Source: Chitinophaga pinensis
GTDB lineage: Bacteria; Bacteroidota; Bacteroidia; NS11-12g; UBA955
Direction of reading: 5' to 3'
Length of the DNA stretch: 37,224 nucleotides
Assembly: GCA_945860565.1 (NCBI GenBank)
Contig: CAMAQS010000014.1
Location: 1-37,224 of the forward strand
Part shown: positions 1 through 9,736 of the stretch, piece after piece
Position numbering within the stretch: the stretch's first letter is position 1
Layout: the number at the start of each line of letters is the position of its first letter
The notes under the pieces: generated by a model
Databases searched by the model: none
What the model saw: the letters and a program-made list of their open reading frames with translations, nothing else
Told to the model about the DNA's origin: nothing
Position numbers and translations under genes: made by a program

Positions 1-344
1 GCACCGAAATGTGCGGTATTCGTTGCAAGTTTTATCAAAGGTTCCAGCCAATTTTCAGCAGGTTCGGCATCTGAATTTAACAAAATAAAATAGTCTGCTG
101 TTCTGTGCTCCAAAGCCTTGTTGTATCCTCCGGCAAATCCGTAATTTTCCGAAAATTCTATAAGTTCTATTTCAGGAAAATGAGTTCTGACATACTCAGT
201 AGAATCATCTTTACTGGCATTGTCAACCACCACAATTGAGGTATTCGGGTAAACACTATTCTTTACAACGTTCGGCAAACATTGCGCTAAAATATTTTTC
301 GTATTGTAATTTAATATAACGATTTCGATTTTTGGAGCCGCCAT
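1..344 (-). CDS. Glycosyltransferase family 2 (partial, runs off the left edge)
   Basis: Minus-strand frame from ATG at 344 reads MAAPKIEIVILNYNTKNILAQCLPNVVKNSVYPNTSIVVVDNASKDDSTEYV...FAGGYNKALEHRTADYFILLNSDAEP, the GT-A/GT2 N-terminus with VDNASxD and LLNSDAE motifs. Not in the supplied ORF track because it is open at the edge. Confidence 0.93.
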   Translation of the reverse strand, partial: MAAPKIEIVILNYNTKNILAQCLPNVVKNSVYPNTSIVVVDNASKDDSTEYVRTHFPEIELIEFSENYGFAGGYNKALEHRTADYFILLNSDAEPAENWLEPLIKLATNTAHFG

Positions 345-347
345 GGG

Positions 348-722
348 TTATTTGCTTTTAGCATTAGAGTTAAACGGCATAAAAACAAATCGTGTATTCT
401 CGCCAGAAATCCAGAAAATACACATGTTTTTGTTGGGATCTCCAAAAGCCTTTTTGAAATCTTCTACTTTAGATGCATTCAAAACAGTAAGCTCAATCAA
501 GCGTTCCATTGTAGAGGCGTTTATGCTGTATGGGAAACCATATTCTGTGCGATCAAATAACATTTCACCTACTTGGGCATTTTCCTGATGGGCCACAAAA
601 ATAGGATATTCGGTAAATTGGTGTTGGCGCATTTCATCACTCACCTCTTTTAGCTCAGTGCTGAGTTGTTTAATCTGCGTTTTTAATTCATCTAAAAGAC
701 GTTGAATATCTGAAGAAATCAT
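348..722 (-). CDS. Conserved hypothetical protein (124 aa)
   Basis: Complete ORF with coiled-coil-like N-terminus; ATG overlaps the stop of the upstream gene (ATGA at 719-722). Confidence 0.75.
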   Translation of the reverse strand: MISSDIQRLLDELKTQIKQLSTELKEVSDEMRQHQFTEYPIFVAHQENAQVGEMLFDRTEYGFPYSINASTMERLIELTVLNASKVEDFKKAFGDPNKNMCIFWISGENTRFVFMPFNSNAKSK

Positions 723-3193
723 GGATGGTGAATCATTATTTTGTGCGTACTAAAACCTTCTTTGGTTTTAATTCTTGCAAAATAAATACCTATTTCCATT
801 TTTTCTGTATTTAATTCATATTCTTGTTTCAAAGGATTGCTTGAATGAACCAATTTTCCTTGCATATCGTAAAGTTGAAACTGCTCAATTTGAGAAGACG
901 CTTTTATGCGGACAAAGTCTTTAGCAGGATTGGGATAAGTGTTAATTACTGCTTTTGATTTGCTGTCAACTGAGGAAACATCGCGCACTTTTAATTTTAA
1001 ATACCACATCCCACGTCCATGGGTAAAGGCAAACAAAGTTCTATCCGATGAACGAATCTTTACTTCAAACACGGCCACATTGGGAATGCTCATCTCTTTT
1101 TCCCAATTTTTCCCTCCATCTACAGTGTAATAAAGTCCATAATCGGTGGCAGCAAAAAGTACATTTTCAGGATCATTTGGATCAACTGCTACAAAATTAA
1201 CAGGTAAACTAGTTGGTAAATTACCCGAGATATTGGTCCAAATAGGCTTTGCACTGTCAAGGTTGCTTACCTTCCAAACTCTACCTTTGGAATTGATGTT
1301 GCTAAAAGAGACAAAAATTTGGTATTTATTTTTTGGATTTACCGCAATACAATTTAAAAAATCGTTGGTTACATCGTTGGGAACGGAGTTGTTGTAACTG
1401 ATTTCTCCACCAATTGCAGTTGCGGCATTCTCTATTTTATACAATTGAGCAGAACCTCCCCCAAAATAAAGAACAGGATTTTCGTCGTAACTACAAGAAA
1501 CAGATTTTAAACTAGACCGGTTAACGCCATTTACTTTTTCCCAGCTTTCACCGCCATCAACGGTTCTGTAAATGCCTTTGTTGGTACGATAGAATAACAT
1601 GTATTGATCCATGTAATTCATGGTATAAGCGTTTATAAAACTTACCCCGTCCGTCGTAAAATCATCAGAAGATATACTCTGTGAATATTGATTGGCCCCA
1701 CCAAAGTCTTCAAATCTTCTTATGCCTTCATTTTGAGTAGAACCATAGGCTACCCTTCCATCTTGCATCCCAACAAAACAATAAGCGCCATCACCACCAA
1801 ATATTTGAGAAGACACTAGCCTATTGGTGGCATAATGTGTGCCATTGTCTTGTGCTCCGGAAACTGCTTTTAATCCGTTGAAACCCGGCGCCCCCGCATA
1901 AAATTGCGTCACTTGGTAGCCAGTATTTAGAGTTTGAACCACATTGCTCGTGCCCCATTTGCAGCGGTACATTCCACCATCTGTGCCAATGAGAAATTCG
2001 TTTGAGGTTTGATTGAACCCAGCAAAGCTGTGATGGTCAGAATGGCTACCATTAAGGCTTCTCCAGCTATTCCCACCATCCATAGAGTAAGCAGCATCAA
2101 CGCCACCTGCAACTACATAATTTGAATCTACATTAGAAGCGCCCAACATAATGCAATATGCTTGATAACTCGCACCAATTTCAACGGGAGTGGTTTTTTT
2201 AACCCAAGTTCGTCCACCATCGCTGCTTTTGTAAAATGCCACTGGTTCAGATGTGAAATCATATCCTTCAAAAAGTGCATAAACTACATTTGGGTACTTT
2301 TGTGAATTCGCCAATTGAATGCGACGAAATGTTCCACCTGCTGGTCTGTTAGGAAAAGTTAGAGTATTAAATGTTCCAGTATTTCCATTGGAATCAGACG
2401 CAAGAACTCCACTTGATTGCATGGAGATAAGTACGCGTTTATTGGGTAGTACTAAAATGTCGTTCACTTGTTTATTGCCCCCACTGTAAGCACTTTCCCA
2501 AGTATTTCCACCGTCTTTACTTCTGTGTAATCCATTAGAATGTGTACCCACGAATAAAGTATTACTATCGTCTAAAGAGTGCGCAATATCCCAGATAGCC
2601 TCAAAGCCAAGTTTTCCAACGGTGGAAGTGACCTGCTTGAAGGTTTTGCCTCTGTCAAGAGATTTGAATATTCCATTTCCATTTACATCGGCACTGTTGG
2701 CCCTGCTTTCGCCGGTTCCATAATAGATAATGTTGTTGTTAAAAGGATTTGATGTAATACAACTTGCCATCAAAGAAACTTCATGGTCGTTCACAGGACT
2801 CCAGCTGTTTCCTTTGGTTTCAGACCTCCAAATACCACCTGAAATTGCAGCTGCAAGAATAAGATTGTCATTGGTTGGATCAATCCATACCGAACGTGTG
2901 CGGCCACCGATGCTACGGGGACCTAATTCTATGATGGTGTCAAATATTTCAGAATGATTTCTACTGGCATTGTTGCGCAAATCTGCTTGATGCCATTGCT
3001 GACGCAGCCATGCAGGAATTTTACCATTGGCGTCTTTTTTTTCTTCAAACCATTGATCGTAGTAACCAGGATTTTCACCAAAGTGTAGTGCTTTCTTTTT
3101 GGGGGATATTAATCGGCCAGCAAATGCCAATCCAATTCCTATGATAGTAAGTGATAATAAGGAAAAAAGAACATTGCTCTTAAATCTGCGCAT
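719..3193 (-). CDS. Secreted sortilin/BNR-repeat (beta-propeller) protein with T9SS type A sorting domain
   Basis: Repeated S-x-D-x-G-x-x-W motifs (SSDGGRTW, SMDGGNSW, TVDGGESW, TVDGGKNW); C-terminus NTYPNPAKDFVRI...GIYFARIKTKEGFSTHKIMI is a typical type A CTD. ATG at 3193 (MRRFKSN) preferred over the longer ORF start. Confidence 0.9.
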   Translation of the reverse strand: MRRFKSNVLFSLLSLTIIGIGLAFAGRLISPKKKALHFGENPGYYDQWFEEKKDANGKIPAWLRQQWHQADLRNNASRNHSEIFDTIIELGPRSIGGRTRSVWIDPTNDNLILAAAISGGIWRSETKGNSWSPVNDHEVSLMASCITSNPFNNNIIYYGTGESRANSADVNGNGIFKSLDRGKTFKQVTSTVGKLGFEAIWDIAHSLDDSNTLFVGTHSNGLHRSKDGGNTWESAYSGGNKQVNDILVLPNKRVLISMQSSGVLASDSNGNTGTFNTLTFPNRPAGGTFRRIQLANSQKYPNVVYALFEGYDFTSEPVAFYKSSDGGRTWVKKTTPVEIGASYQAYCIMLGASNVDSNYVVAGGVDAAYSMDGGNSWRSLNGSHSDHHSFAGFNQTSNEFLIGTDGGMYRCKWGTSNVVQTLNTGYQVTQFYAGAPGFNGLKAVSGAQDNGTHYATNRLVSSQIFGGDGAYCFVGMQDGRVAYGSTQNEGIRRFEDFGGANQYSQSISSDDFTTDGVSFINAYTMNYMDQYMLFYRTNKGIYRTVDGGESWEKVNGVNRSSLKSVSCSYDENPVLYFGGGSAQLYKIENAATAIGGEISYNNSVPNDVTNDFLNCIAVNPKNKYQIFVSFSNINSKGRVWKVSNLDSAKPIWTNISGNLPTSLPVNFVAVDPNDPENVLFAATDYGLYYTVDGGKNWEKEMSIPNVAVFEVKIRSSDRTLFAFTHGRGMWYLKLKVRDVSSVDSKSKAVINTYPNPAKDFVRIKASSQIEQFQLYDMQGKLVHSSNPLKQEYELNTEKMEIGIYFARIKTKEGFSTHKIMIHHP

Positions 3194-3197
3194 ACGA

Positions 3198-3205
3198 CAA
3201 AGATA
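3198..3205 (-). promoter_or_regulatory. Putative Bacteroidota -7 element TATCTTTG
   Basis: Reverse complement of CAAAGATA matches TAnnTTTG, 4 nt upstream of ATG 3193. Confidence 0.55.
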
Positions 3206-3282
3206 CAAAAAACCGCCCTTTTACTTAGAATTTGGTATGTTAAATGTGCAATTTTTACGTCTTTATTGTGAGTAGTTAAACA

Positions 3283-3813
3283 TTATTTTAACTTAAACGT
3301 ATTTATGACGTCATCGTTAATGGAAATAAAGTCGTTGTATGTTGTGGTTAAGAAGGTAGCCGTAATTAAATAAGCGCTTTTATCCCTCAAAATTATATAT
3401 TGATTCGTTTTGAGCTTAAATAAACCTTGTTTGAATATGTAGGTGATTTTAGCACATTCTCTTCCATTGATTTGAATGGTTTTGCGTTCTACAAATTCAA
3501 ATTCGTTCATAACCTTTCCAATCATTGCCAATGCAGTATCGGTTAGTCCCTTTAAGGTTGTGCCATTTTCAATGGGCATTACAATAATGTTAAAGTTTTC
3601 TAGAAATGAATCATTTTCTTGTTGTGGAGAAAGGGATATGACAGTGGTTCCCATTGAATCTGAATTGTTTAACTGCCAGTCTCCAGGGAAGTCAATAGAA
3701 AAATCCGCAGCGGAATAATTGTTTTTTCCTGAATGATTTGATTGTTTTTCAGCATTTTGTGCTGATACCTGTCCCAAAATAACTGTTGCGCAAAGTGCAA
3801 TAAATTTTAACAT
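3283..3813 (-). CDS. Exported hypothetical protein (PsbP/DcrB-like fold possible)
   Basis: Signal peptide MLKFIALCATVILGQVSAQ; 176 aa; pattern FSIDFPGDWQL...YLITATF resembles DcrB/PsbP-like proteins. Confidence 0.7.
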   Translation of the reverse strand: MLKFIALCATVILGQVSAQNAEKQSNHSGKNNYSAADFSIDFPGDWQLNNSDSMGTTVISLSPQQENDSFLENFNIIVMPIENGTTLKGLTDTALAMIGKVMNEFEFVERKTIQINGRECAKITYIFKQGLFKLKTNQYIILRDKSAYLITATFLTTTYNDFISINDDVINTFKLK

Positions 3814-3817
3814 ATAA

Positions 3818-3825
3818 CAAAGTTA
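3818..3825 (-). promoter_or_regulatory. Putative -7 element TAACTTTG
   Basis: Reverse complement of CAAAGTTA, 4 nt upstream of ATG 3813. Confidence 0.55.
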
Positions 3826-3899
3826 TGCAATTGGTTGAATAAACCTTGTTTGAAAACCCAAATTCTGCAATTGAAATGACTTCAATGTTGGAATGAACA

Positions 3900-4037
3900 T
3901 TATTCCACCACCAATTTCATTTTCCGTGAGGCTTGGGTTTCGAGGTTTACGGCTTCTACCATGTACAAACCCGAAGGTAGAGCGGAAATATCAAATGGCT
4001 CTGTGTCGTTGCGGGATTGTTTGCACACTAAATGTCT
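3900..4037 (-). pseudogene. Orphan T9SS type A C-terminal sorting domain fragment
   Basis: Minus-strand frame reads ...DVHRHLVCKQSRNDTEPFDISALPSGLYMVEAVNLETQASRKMKLVVE*, which has the form of the end of a T9SS CTD (LPSGLYMV...). No start codon or upstream cargo domain; an in-frame stop closes it upstream. Confidence 0.7.
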
Positions 4038-4108
4038 GTGAACGTCTTAAACAGTTTTATTTTTTAATTAATCAAACGTTAAGAATAAAACATATTGGTT
4101 TAAATGTG

Positions 4109-4116
4109 CATATTTG
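4109..4116 (+). promoter_or_regulatory. Putative -7 element CATATTTG (one mismatch to TAnnTTTG)
   Basis: Located 6 nt upstream of ATG 4123; the TTG used by the ORF track as a start lies inside this element. Confidence 0.4.
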
Positions 4117-4122
4117 AAAAAC

Positions 4123-5307
4123 ATGGGATTTGGAAAATTAAAAGGAGTAAAAATCATAGGCGTCGTTTGCGTTTTATTGATGCTATTATATGGGCTTGTT
4201 TGGGTCTCTCCATATAAGTATTTAATTAAAGGGGTTCGCCTTACCTATATGGTGGGAGAATCATCGGCAAGTTATTTGGATTGGAAGGGTTTTTCCACCC
4301 GAGTTATTTCAAACAATCCAGAAAAAAAAGTAGTCCAACCTATTTCAACGAACATCAAATCGGTTGTATTGAGCAAAGACTTAAATGCAATGTTAACAAA
4401 AACAGAATCGGGTTCCTATTTGGTTTACGGGAACGATACATTGGTTTGTGAGAAGTATTTTGGTCCAATTACAGATACTACTAAACAAAATTCCTTTTCT
4501 ATGGCTAAATCCATCACCACATTGTTGGTGCAAATAGCAATTCAAGAGGGTTACATTAATGGATGGGATGACAAAGTAAAAAAATACTTACCCTGGGTTT
4601 CAGGAGCTTATTCTGATTCATTGACGTTAAGACATTTAACTACCATGACGGCAGGTTTAAATTGGGATGAGGGCAATGCCTCTCCTTTTAGCATTGCTGC
4701 GAAAGCGTATTATACTGACAATATTGAAGGAGTAATGCGAACCATAGATGTAGTTGAAAATCCAGGTGCTAAATTTCAATATCAAAGTGGCAGTACTCAA
4801 TTATTGAGTTTTGTACTCCAAATGGCATTGCAAAAAGGAAAGAATTTGCCGAAATTTAATCAGGTATCAGATTATGCTTCCGAGAAATTATGGAAAGCAC
4901 TAGGAATGGAGTCTGGTGCATTGTGGTCTTTGGATAGAGAAGGTGGCAAGGAATTGGGTTTTTGTTGCCTGAATGCAATAAGTCGCGACTTCGGTAAACT
5001 CGGGTTGTTGGCACTTCATAGTGGGAAAATGTCTGGAGTGTCTATTATAGATAGTGCCTTTTTTGTTTTGGCTATCAAACCATATAAAAGTGAAAATTAT
5101 GGACATTCATTCTGGTTGAGTGGGACTGAAAATGCCGTACCATTTTATTATTATCAAGGATTGCAAGGACAATACATTTGTGTAATTCCAAGTAAAAATA
5201 TGGTGGTAGTGCGCACTGGAAATGGGATAGACCGGGTAAACGATCAACTGATTTTTGAATGTGTTAAAACTTATGTGAACGAGGCAATAAAGACGTTTGG
5301 AAAGTAA
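4123..5307 (+). CDS. Serine hydrolase, beta-lactamase / class C family, membrane-anchored
   Basis: N-terminal hydrophobic segment; SxxK motif SMAK, YQS in the Tyr motif position, HSFWLSG near the C-terminus. Confidence 0.88.
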   Translation: MGFGKLKGVKIIGVVCVLLMLLYGLVWVSPYKYLIKGVRLTYMVGESSASYLDWKGFSTRVISNNPEKKVVQPISTNIKSVVLSKDLNAMLTKTESGSYLVYGNDTLVCEKYFGPITDTTKQNSFSMAKSITTLLVQIAIQEGYINGWDDKVKKYLPWVSGAYSDSLTLRHLTTMTAGLNWDEGNASPFSIAAKAYYTDNIEGVMRTIDVVENPGAKFQYQSGSTQLLSFVLQMALQKGKNLPKFNQVSDYASEKLWKALGMESGALWSLDREGGKELGFCCLNAISRDFGKLGLLALHSGKMSGVSIIDSAFFVLAIKPYKSENYGHSFWLSGTENAVPFYYYQGLQGQYICVIPSKNMVVVRTGNGIDRVNDQLIFECVKTYVNEAIKTFGK

Positions 5308-5330
5308 ATATCCTTGATTAGGTAGAATAA

Positions 5331-5379
5331 AAAAACCACACCCAATTGAATTTGTTATTTCCAATTAGGTGTGGTTTTT
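5331..5379. terminator. Bidirectional intrinsic terminator between convergent genes
   Basis: AAAAACCACACC (5331-5342) pairs perfectly with GGTGTGGTTTTT (5368-5379), plus inner AATTG/CAATT; A-run and T-run on the two flanks. Confidence 0.85.
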
Positions 5380-5411
5380 AGAGCTAAATTATTCTATATA
5401 TTGTTTGTTGC

Positions 5412-7679
5412 TTATTGTGCAACTGACTTACGGATAATGTTTAATGCTCCCCCTTCTTTAAACCATTCTATTTGTTGGTCATTGTAACTATGGTTTACAA
5501 CTATATTGTCGGTTGTTCCATCTGAGTGATTCAAAACCAATGTAAGTGGTTCGTTAGGAGTAAAATTCGTTAATCCAAGTATGTCAATGCTGTCATTTTC
5601 TTGAATCTTATCGTAGTCCGATTTGTTGTCGAAAGTCAAAGCAAGCATGCCTTGTTTCTTCAAGTTTGTTTCGTGAATACGTGCAAAAGACTTTACCAAA
5701 ACCGCACGAACACCCAAATGTCTAGGCTCCATAGCGGCATGTTCACGGCTTGAACCTTCACCATAATTTTCGTCACCCACCACAATGCTGCCAATTCCTG
5801 CTGCTTTGTAAGCCCTTTGAACAGCGGGAACGGTGCCGTATTCTGAAGTGAGCTGATTTTTAACGTCGTTGGTTTTTTCTGTATAATAGTTTACCGCGCC
5901 AATTAAAAGATTGTTTGAAATATTGTCGAGATGGCCACGGAATTTCAACCATGGTCCAGCCATCGAAATATGGTCTGTTGTGCATTTTCCTTTTGCTTTT
6001 ATCAACAATTTCAACCCTTTTAAGTCAGTTCCTTCCCATTTTGCGAAAGGATCTAACAATTGTAAACGGTTGCTTTCTGGGTTAACTGCCACTTGAATCC
6101 CTGAGCCGTCGATTGCAGGTGCTTGATATCCTGCGTCTTTTACTTCGAATCCTAACAAGGGCAATTCAAATCCTGTTGGAGGGTCTAGTTTAACCATTTC
6201 ACCATTTTCGTTTTTAAGTGAATCTGTTAAAGGGTTAAAAGTAAGGTCACCTGCAATGGCCAATGCAGTTACCAATTCTGGAGAAGCAACAAACGCGAAT
6301 GTGTTGGGGTTACCATCGGCACGTTTGGCGAAGTTTCTATTAAATGAGTGTACAATGGTGTTTTTTTCTTGTTTTTCAGCACCCATTCTATCCCACATAC
6401 CAATACAAGGTCCACAGGCATTGGCAAAAACCTTGGCACCAATTTTATCGAATGTGTCTAGGAATCCATCGCGCTCTATGGTATATCTTACCTTTTCACT
6501 ACCAGGGGTAATGGTAAATTCTGCTTTTGTTTTGAGGTTTTTTTCGGCAACTTGTTTCGCCAAACTCACTGCTCTTGAAATGTCTTCATAAGAAGAATTT
6601 GTGCAGCTACCAATTAATCCAACTTCAATTTTTGTTGGCCATCCATTGGCAGCAGCGGCTTCTTTCATTTTAGATATTGGCGTAGCCAAATCTGGAGTAA
6701 AAGGTCCATTCAAATGTGGTTCAAGGGTATCTAAATTTATTTCGATAACTTCGTCAAAATACGCGCTTGGATTTGCATATACTTCTGCATCGGCCGTAAG
6801 ATGTTCTTTCACTGTATTTGCTAAATCCGCAACATCTGCACGGTCAGTGGCTCTTAAATAGCGTTCCATGCTCTCATCGTAGCCGAAAGTAGAAGTGGTT
6901 GCTCCAATTTCAGCACCCATATTACAAATTGTACCTTTACCCGTGCAGCTCATACTTGTAGCACCTTCGCCAAAGTATTCGACAATTGCACCAGTTCCGC
7001 CTTTTACGGTAAGAATGCCAGCAACTTTTAAGATAACATCTTTAGGTGCTGCCCATCCATTTAATTTTCCGGTTAATTTAACACCGATAAGTTTTGGCCA
7101 TTTTAGCTCCCAAGGAAGACCTGCCATAACGTCACAAGCATCCGCACCACCTACACCAATGGCAACCATGCCCAAACCACCTGCATTTACGGTATGTGAA
7201 TCGGTACCTATCATCATTCCACCTGGGAAAGCATAGTTTTCCAAAACCACTTGGTGAATAATACCAGCGCCTGGCTTCCAGAAACCAATTCCATATTTAT
7301 TAGATACAGAAGCCAAGAAATCAAAAACTTCTTTGCTTTCTGTGTTTGCTACTTCTAAATCATTGTTTGCACCATTTTTTGCTGTAATAAGGTGATCACA
7401 ATGAACAGTGCTAGGCACTGCAACTTTGGGTCTACCTGCTTGCATAAATTGAAGCAATGCCATCTGTGCGGTTGCGTCTTGCATGGCCACTCTGTCCGGA
7501 GCAAAATCTACATAATCCGCGCCTCTTTTAAAGTTTGCGGTTGCAGGATATTCCCACAAGTGGTTGTAAAGAATTTTTTCAGAAAGGGTGAGTGGTCTAC
7601 CGAGCATTTCGCGGGCCGCCTTTACATTCGCGGGCATCCTTTGGTAAACAGATTTTATTACTTCAATATCAAAAGCCAT
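5412..7679 (-). CDS. acn: Aconitate hydratase (mitochondrial-type)
   Basis: Full-length 755 aa; [37 protein letters not shown] and [14 protein letters not shown] motifs. Confidence 0.97.
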   Translation of the reverse strand: MAFDIEVIKSVYQRMPANVKAAREMLGRPLTLSEKILYNHLWEYPATANFKRGADYVDFAPDRVAMQDATAQMALLQFMQAGRPKVAVPSTVHCDHLITAKNGANNDLEVANTESKEVFDFLASVSNKYGIGFWKPGAGIIHQVVLENYAFPGGMMIGTDSHTVNAGGLGMVAIGVGGADACDVMAGLPWELKWPKLIGVKLTGKLNGWAAPKDVILKVAGILTVKGGTGAIVEYFGEGATSMSCTGKGTICNMGAEIGATTSTFGYDESMERYLRATDRADVADLANTVKEHLTADAEVYANPSAYFDEVIEINLDTLEPHLNGPFTPDLATPISKMKEAAAANGWPTKIEVGLIGSCTNSSYEDISRAVSLAKQVAEKNLKTKAEFTITPGSEKVRYTIERDGFLDTFDKIGAKVFANACGPCIGMWDRMGAEKQEKNTIVHSFNRNFAKRADGNPNTFAFVASPELVTALAIAGDLTFNPLTDSLKNENGEMVKLDPPTGFELPLLGFEVKDAGYQAPAIDGSGIQVAVNPESNRLQLLDPFAKWEGTDLKGLKLLIKAKGKCTTDHISMAGPWLKFRGHLDNISNNLLIGAVNYYTEKTNDVKNQLTSEYGTVPAVQRAYKAAGIGSIVVGDENYGEGSSREHAAMEPRHLGVRAVLVKSFARIHETNLKKQGMLALTFDNKSDYDKIQENDSIDILGLTNFTPNEPLTLVLNHSDGTTDNIVVNHSYNDQQIEWFKEGGALNIIRKSVAQ

Positions 7680-7778
7680 AGCGCGAATATCGTTATTTTT
7701 AGTCGATTTTCAACCAAAAAACCCTCAATTCGAGCCTGTTTTAGACGAATTTTAACGAAGGAAACCCAATTTTTAGTG

Positions 7779-7786
7779 CATCTTTG
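7779..7786 (+). promoter_or_regulatory. Putative -7 element CATCTTTG (one mismatch)
   Basis: 4 nt upstream of GTG start 7791 of ruvC. Confidence 0.4.
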
Positions 7787-7790
7787 TGCC

Positions 7791-8369
7791 GTGACACCTC
7801 CTCGCGTGATTTTAGGTATTGATCCAGGCACAAATCTTATGGGTTATGGGCTAATTCGTGTGGATGGACCAAAAATTGAATTGGTTTCTTTGGGAGTTGT
7901 TAGATTGGGTAAAATAAAAGACCACGGCGAAAAACTCTTTCACATTTATGAACGCGTTTCTCAAATTATCGATGGTTTTGGTGTTACAGAGCTGTCTATT
8001 GAAGCCCCATTTTTTGGAAAAAATGTACAGAGTATGCTAAAATTAGGACGGGCACAAGGCGTTGCCATTGCTGCCGGCATTTCTCGGAAAATTCCAGTAT
8101 TTGAATATGTGCCCCGTAAAATCAAATTGTCTATTTGTGGAAATGGTGCCGCGTCCAAAGAGCAAGTTTTGGCAATGTTAACCGCCCAATTTAGTTTCGA
8201 AGTGCAACCTGAAACATTGGATGCCACCGATGGACTTGCAGCTGCCTTGTGCCATGTGTATCAATTTAAACCCCGTATTTTTGGTGAGAATAATTCAACA
8301 TCCTCCCCCAAAAGCAAAGGAAATAGTTGGAGTCAATTTGTGAAAGACAATCCGGACCGACTCAAATAA
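7791..8369 (+). CDS. ruvC: Crossover junction endodeoxyribonuclease RuvC (GTG start)
   Basis: VTPPRVILGIDPGTNLMGYGLI; catalytic SIEAPFFGKN and LDATDGLAAALCH. The ORF track N-terminal extension from 7392 runs antisense through acn and is not RuvC-like. Confidence 0.95.
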   Translation: MTPPRVILGIDPGTNLMGYGLIRVDGPKIELVSLGVVRLGKIKDHGEKLFHIYERVSQIIDGFGVTELSIEAPFFGKNVQSMLKLGRAQGVAIAAGISRKIPVFEYVPRKIKLSICGNGAASKEQVLAMLTAQFSFEVQPETLDATDGLAAALCHVYQFKPRIFGENNSTSSPKSKGNSWSQFVKDNPDRLK

Positions 8370-8410
8370 AACCAATTTTAACTTTTAGTCATTTATAACG
8401 TCTAATCTAT

Positions 8411-9733
8411 ATGTCAACCCTTAAAATCCAAATTAAATCCATCTTATTTTTTGCGATTATCGCTTTTTTTAGCACTTCGTCCCTTACTGCACAATTCTAT
8501 TATCCCCCAAAAACAGGAGGAAACTGGGATACTTTGTCCGAAACGCGATTTGGATATTGTAAGCCGCAAATTGATAGTTTATATGCCTTTTTAGACCAAA
8601 CGAATACCAAATCTTTCATGTTGTTAATTGATGGCAAGATTGTTTTAGAAAAATATTTTGACAAATTCACAAAAGACAGTTCATGGTATTGGGCTTCAGC
8701 AGGCAAAACCATGACGGCCGCATTGATGGGCATTGCCAAGCAAGAGAACAAAGTTGATTTTAGTGACAAAACTTCTAAATATTTAGGCACAGGATGGACA
8801 AGTTTAAGTGCACAGCAGGAGGATTCCATCACTGTATTGCATCAATTAACAATGACCACAGGTCTAAATGACCGCGGTGCAAATGCCGATTGTACAGATC
8901 CTTCATGTTTAGATTACAAAGCGGCGGCTGGAACAAGATGGGCTTATCACAATGCACCTTATACTTTACTCGATGGGGTTTTAAGTAATGCAACAGGGGT
9001 AAGCATAAACAATTATTTCTTATCCAAAATTGGTTTGAAAACTGGAATGGGTGGATTGTATGTTAAATTGGATTATAACAATGTATTTTTTTCTACCACA
9101 AGAAATATGTCGCGTTTTGGTCTTTTGTTATTATCTAAGGGGATGTGGGACGGTGCTTCAGTAATAGATTCAAATTATGTGAAAACAATGTCCACGTCTA
9201 GTCAAACATTGAATCCTTCTTATGGATACTTAACATGGTTGAATGGTAAATCCAGTTTCATGGTTCCTGGCGTTCAGTTTTCCTTTCAAGGAAGTTTGAA
9301 TCCATCTGCTCCAAATGATGTATTTATGGCTTTAGGCAAAAATGCCCAATTGATAAATGTAGCGCCATCCAAAAAAATGGTATGGGTACGCATGGGTGAC
9401 TCTCCAGAAGAAAAAAATGAATTGGTTTCTCCATTGTACAATGAAGAAATTTGGAAACGGATAAACGCCTTAAAATGTGCGCAAAATAGCCTCACTGAGG
9501 TTCAAAAAACACAAATTTCTTCTTTCCCAAATCCAGTAATAAAAGGTGCTAAGCTGTCGATACTAGGAATTCCAATGGAAGGAAAAATGATTTCAATGAG
9601 TTCCGTTGATGGCAGAAAAGTATTGTCTTTGCAAATCCAAAATAATTCAATAGAAATTCCTGAGCATTTGGCTTCAGGTATGTATCTTTTGGGAAATGCT
9701 CAAACAGGATTTGTAAAAGTTGTTGTAGAATAA
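8411..9733 (+). CDS. Secreted serine hydrolase (beta-lactamase family) with T9SS type A sorting domain
   Basis: Signal peptide; SxxK motif SAGK; YxN motif YHN; C-terminal SSFPNPVIKGAKLSI...LASGMYLLGNAQTGFVKVVVE. Confidence 0.9.
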   Translation: MSTLKIQIKSILFFAIIAFFSTSSLTAQFYYPPKTGGNWDTLSETRFGYCKPQIDSLYAFLDQTNTKSFMLLIDGKIVLEKYFDKFTKDSSWYWASAGKTMTAALMGIAKQENKVDFSDKTSKYLGTGWTSLSAQQEDSITVLHQLTMTTGLNDRGANADCTDPSCLDYKAAAGTRWAYHNAPYTLLDGVLSNATGVSINNYFLSKIGLKTGMGGLYVKLDYNNVFFSTTRNMSRFGLLLLSKGMWDGASVIDSNYVKTMSTSSQTLNPSYGYLTWLNGKSSFMVPGVQFSFQGSLNPSAPNDVFMALGKNAQLINVAPSKKMVWVRMGDSPEEKNELVSPLYNEEIWKRINALKCAQNSLTEVQKTQISSFPNPVIKGAKLSILGIPMEGKMISMSSVDGRKVLSLQIQNNSIEIPEHLASGMYLLGNAQTGFVKVVVE

Positions 9734-9736
9734 AAG

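Noticed and set aside
1100-2900. Repeated DGG-x-x-W coding motifs as a possible DNA repeat array
   Set aside because: They are degenerate protein repeats of a beta-propeller, not a nucleotide tandem repeat or CRISPR.
1146-2957. Short ORFs on both strands within 719-3193
   Set aside because: Shadow frames of the BNR-repeat gene without independent support.
6256-7236. Plus-strand ORFs 6256-6591, 6601-6861 and 6895-7236
   Set aside because: Shadow ORFs opposite the well-supported aconitase; no recognisable motifs.
7392-7790. 133-aa N-terminal extension of RuvC in the ORF track
   Set aside because: It runs antisense through the aconitase 5' end and has no RuvC character; the family starts near VTPPRVILGIDPGT at GTG 7791.
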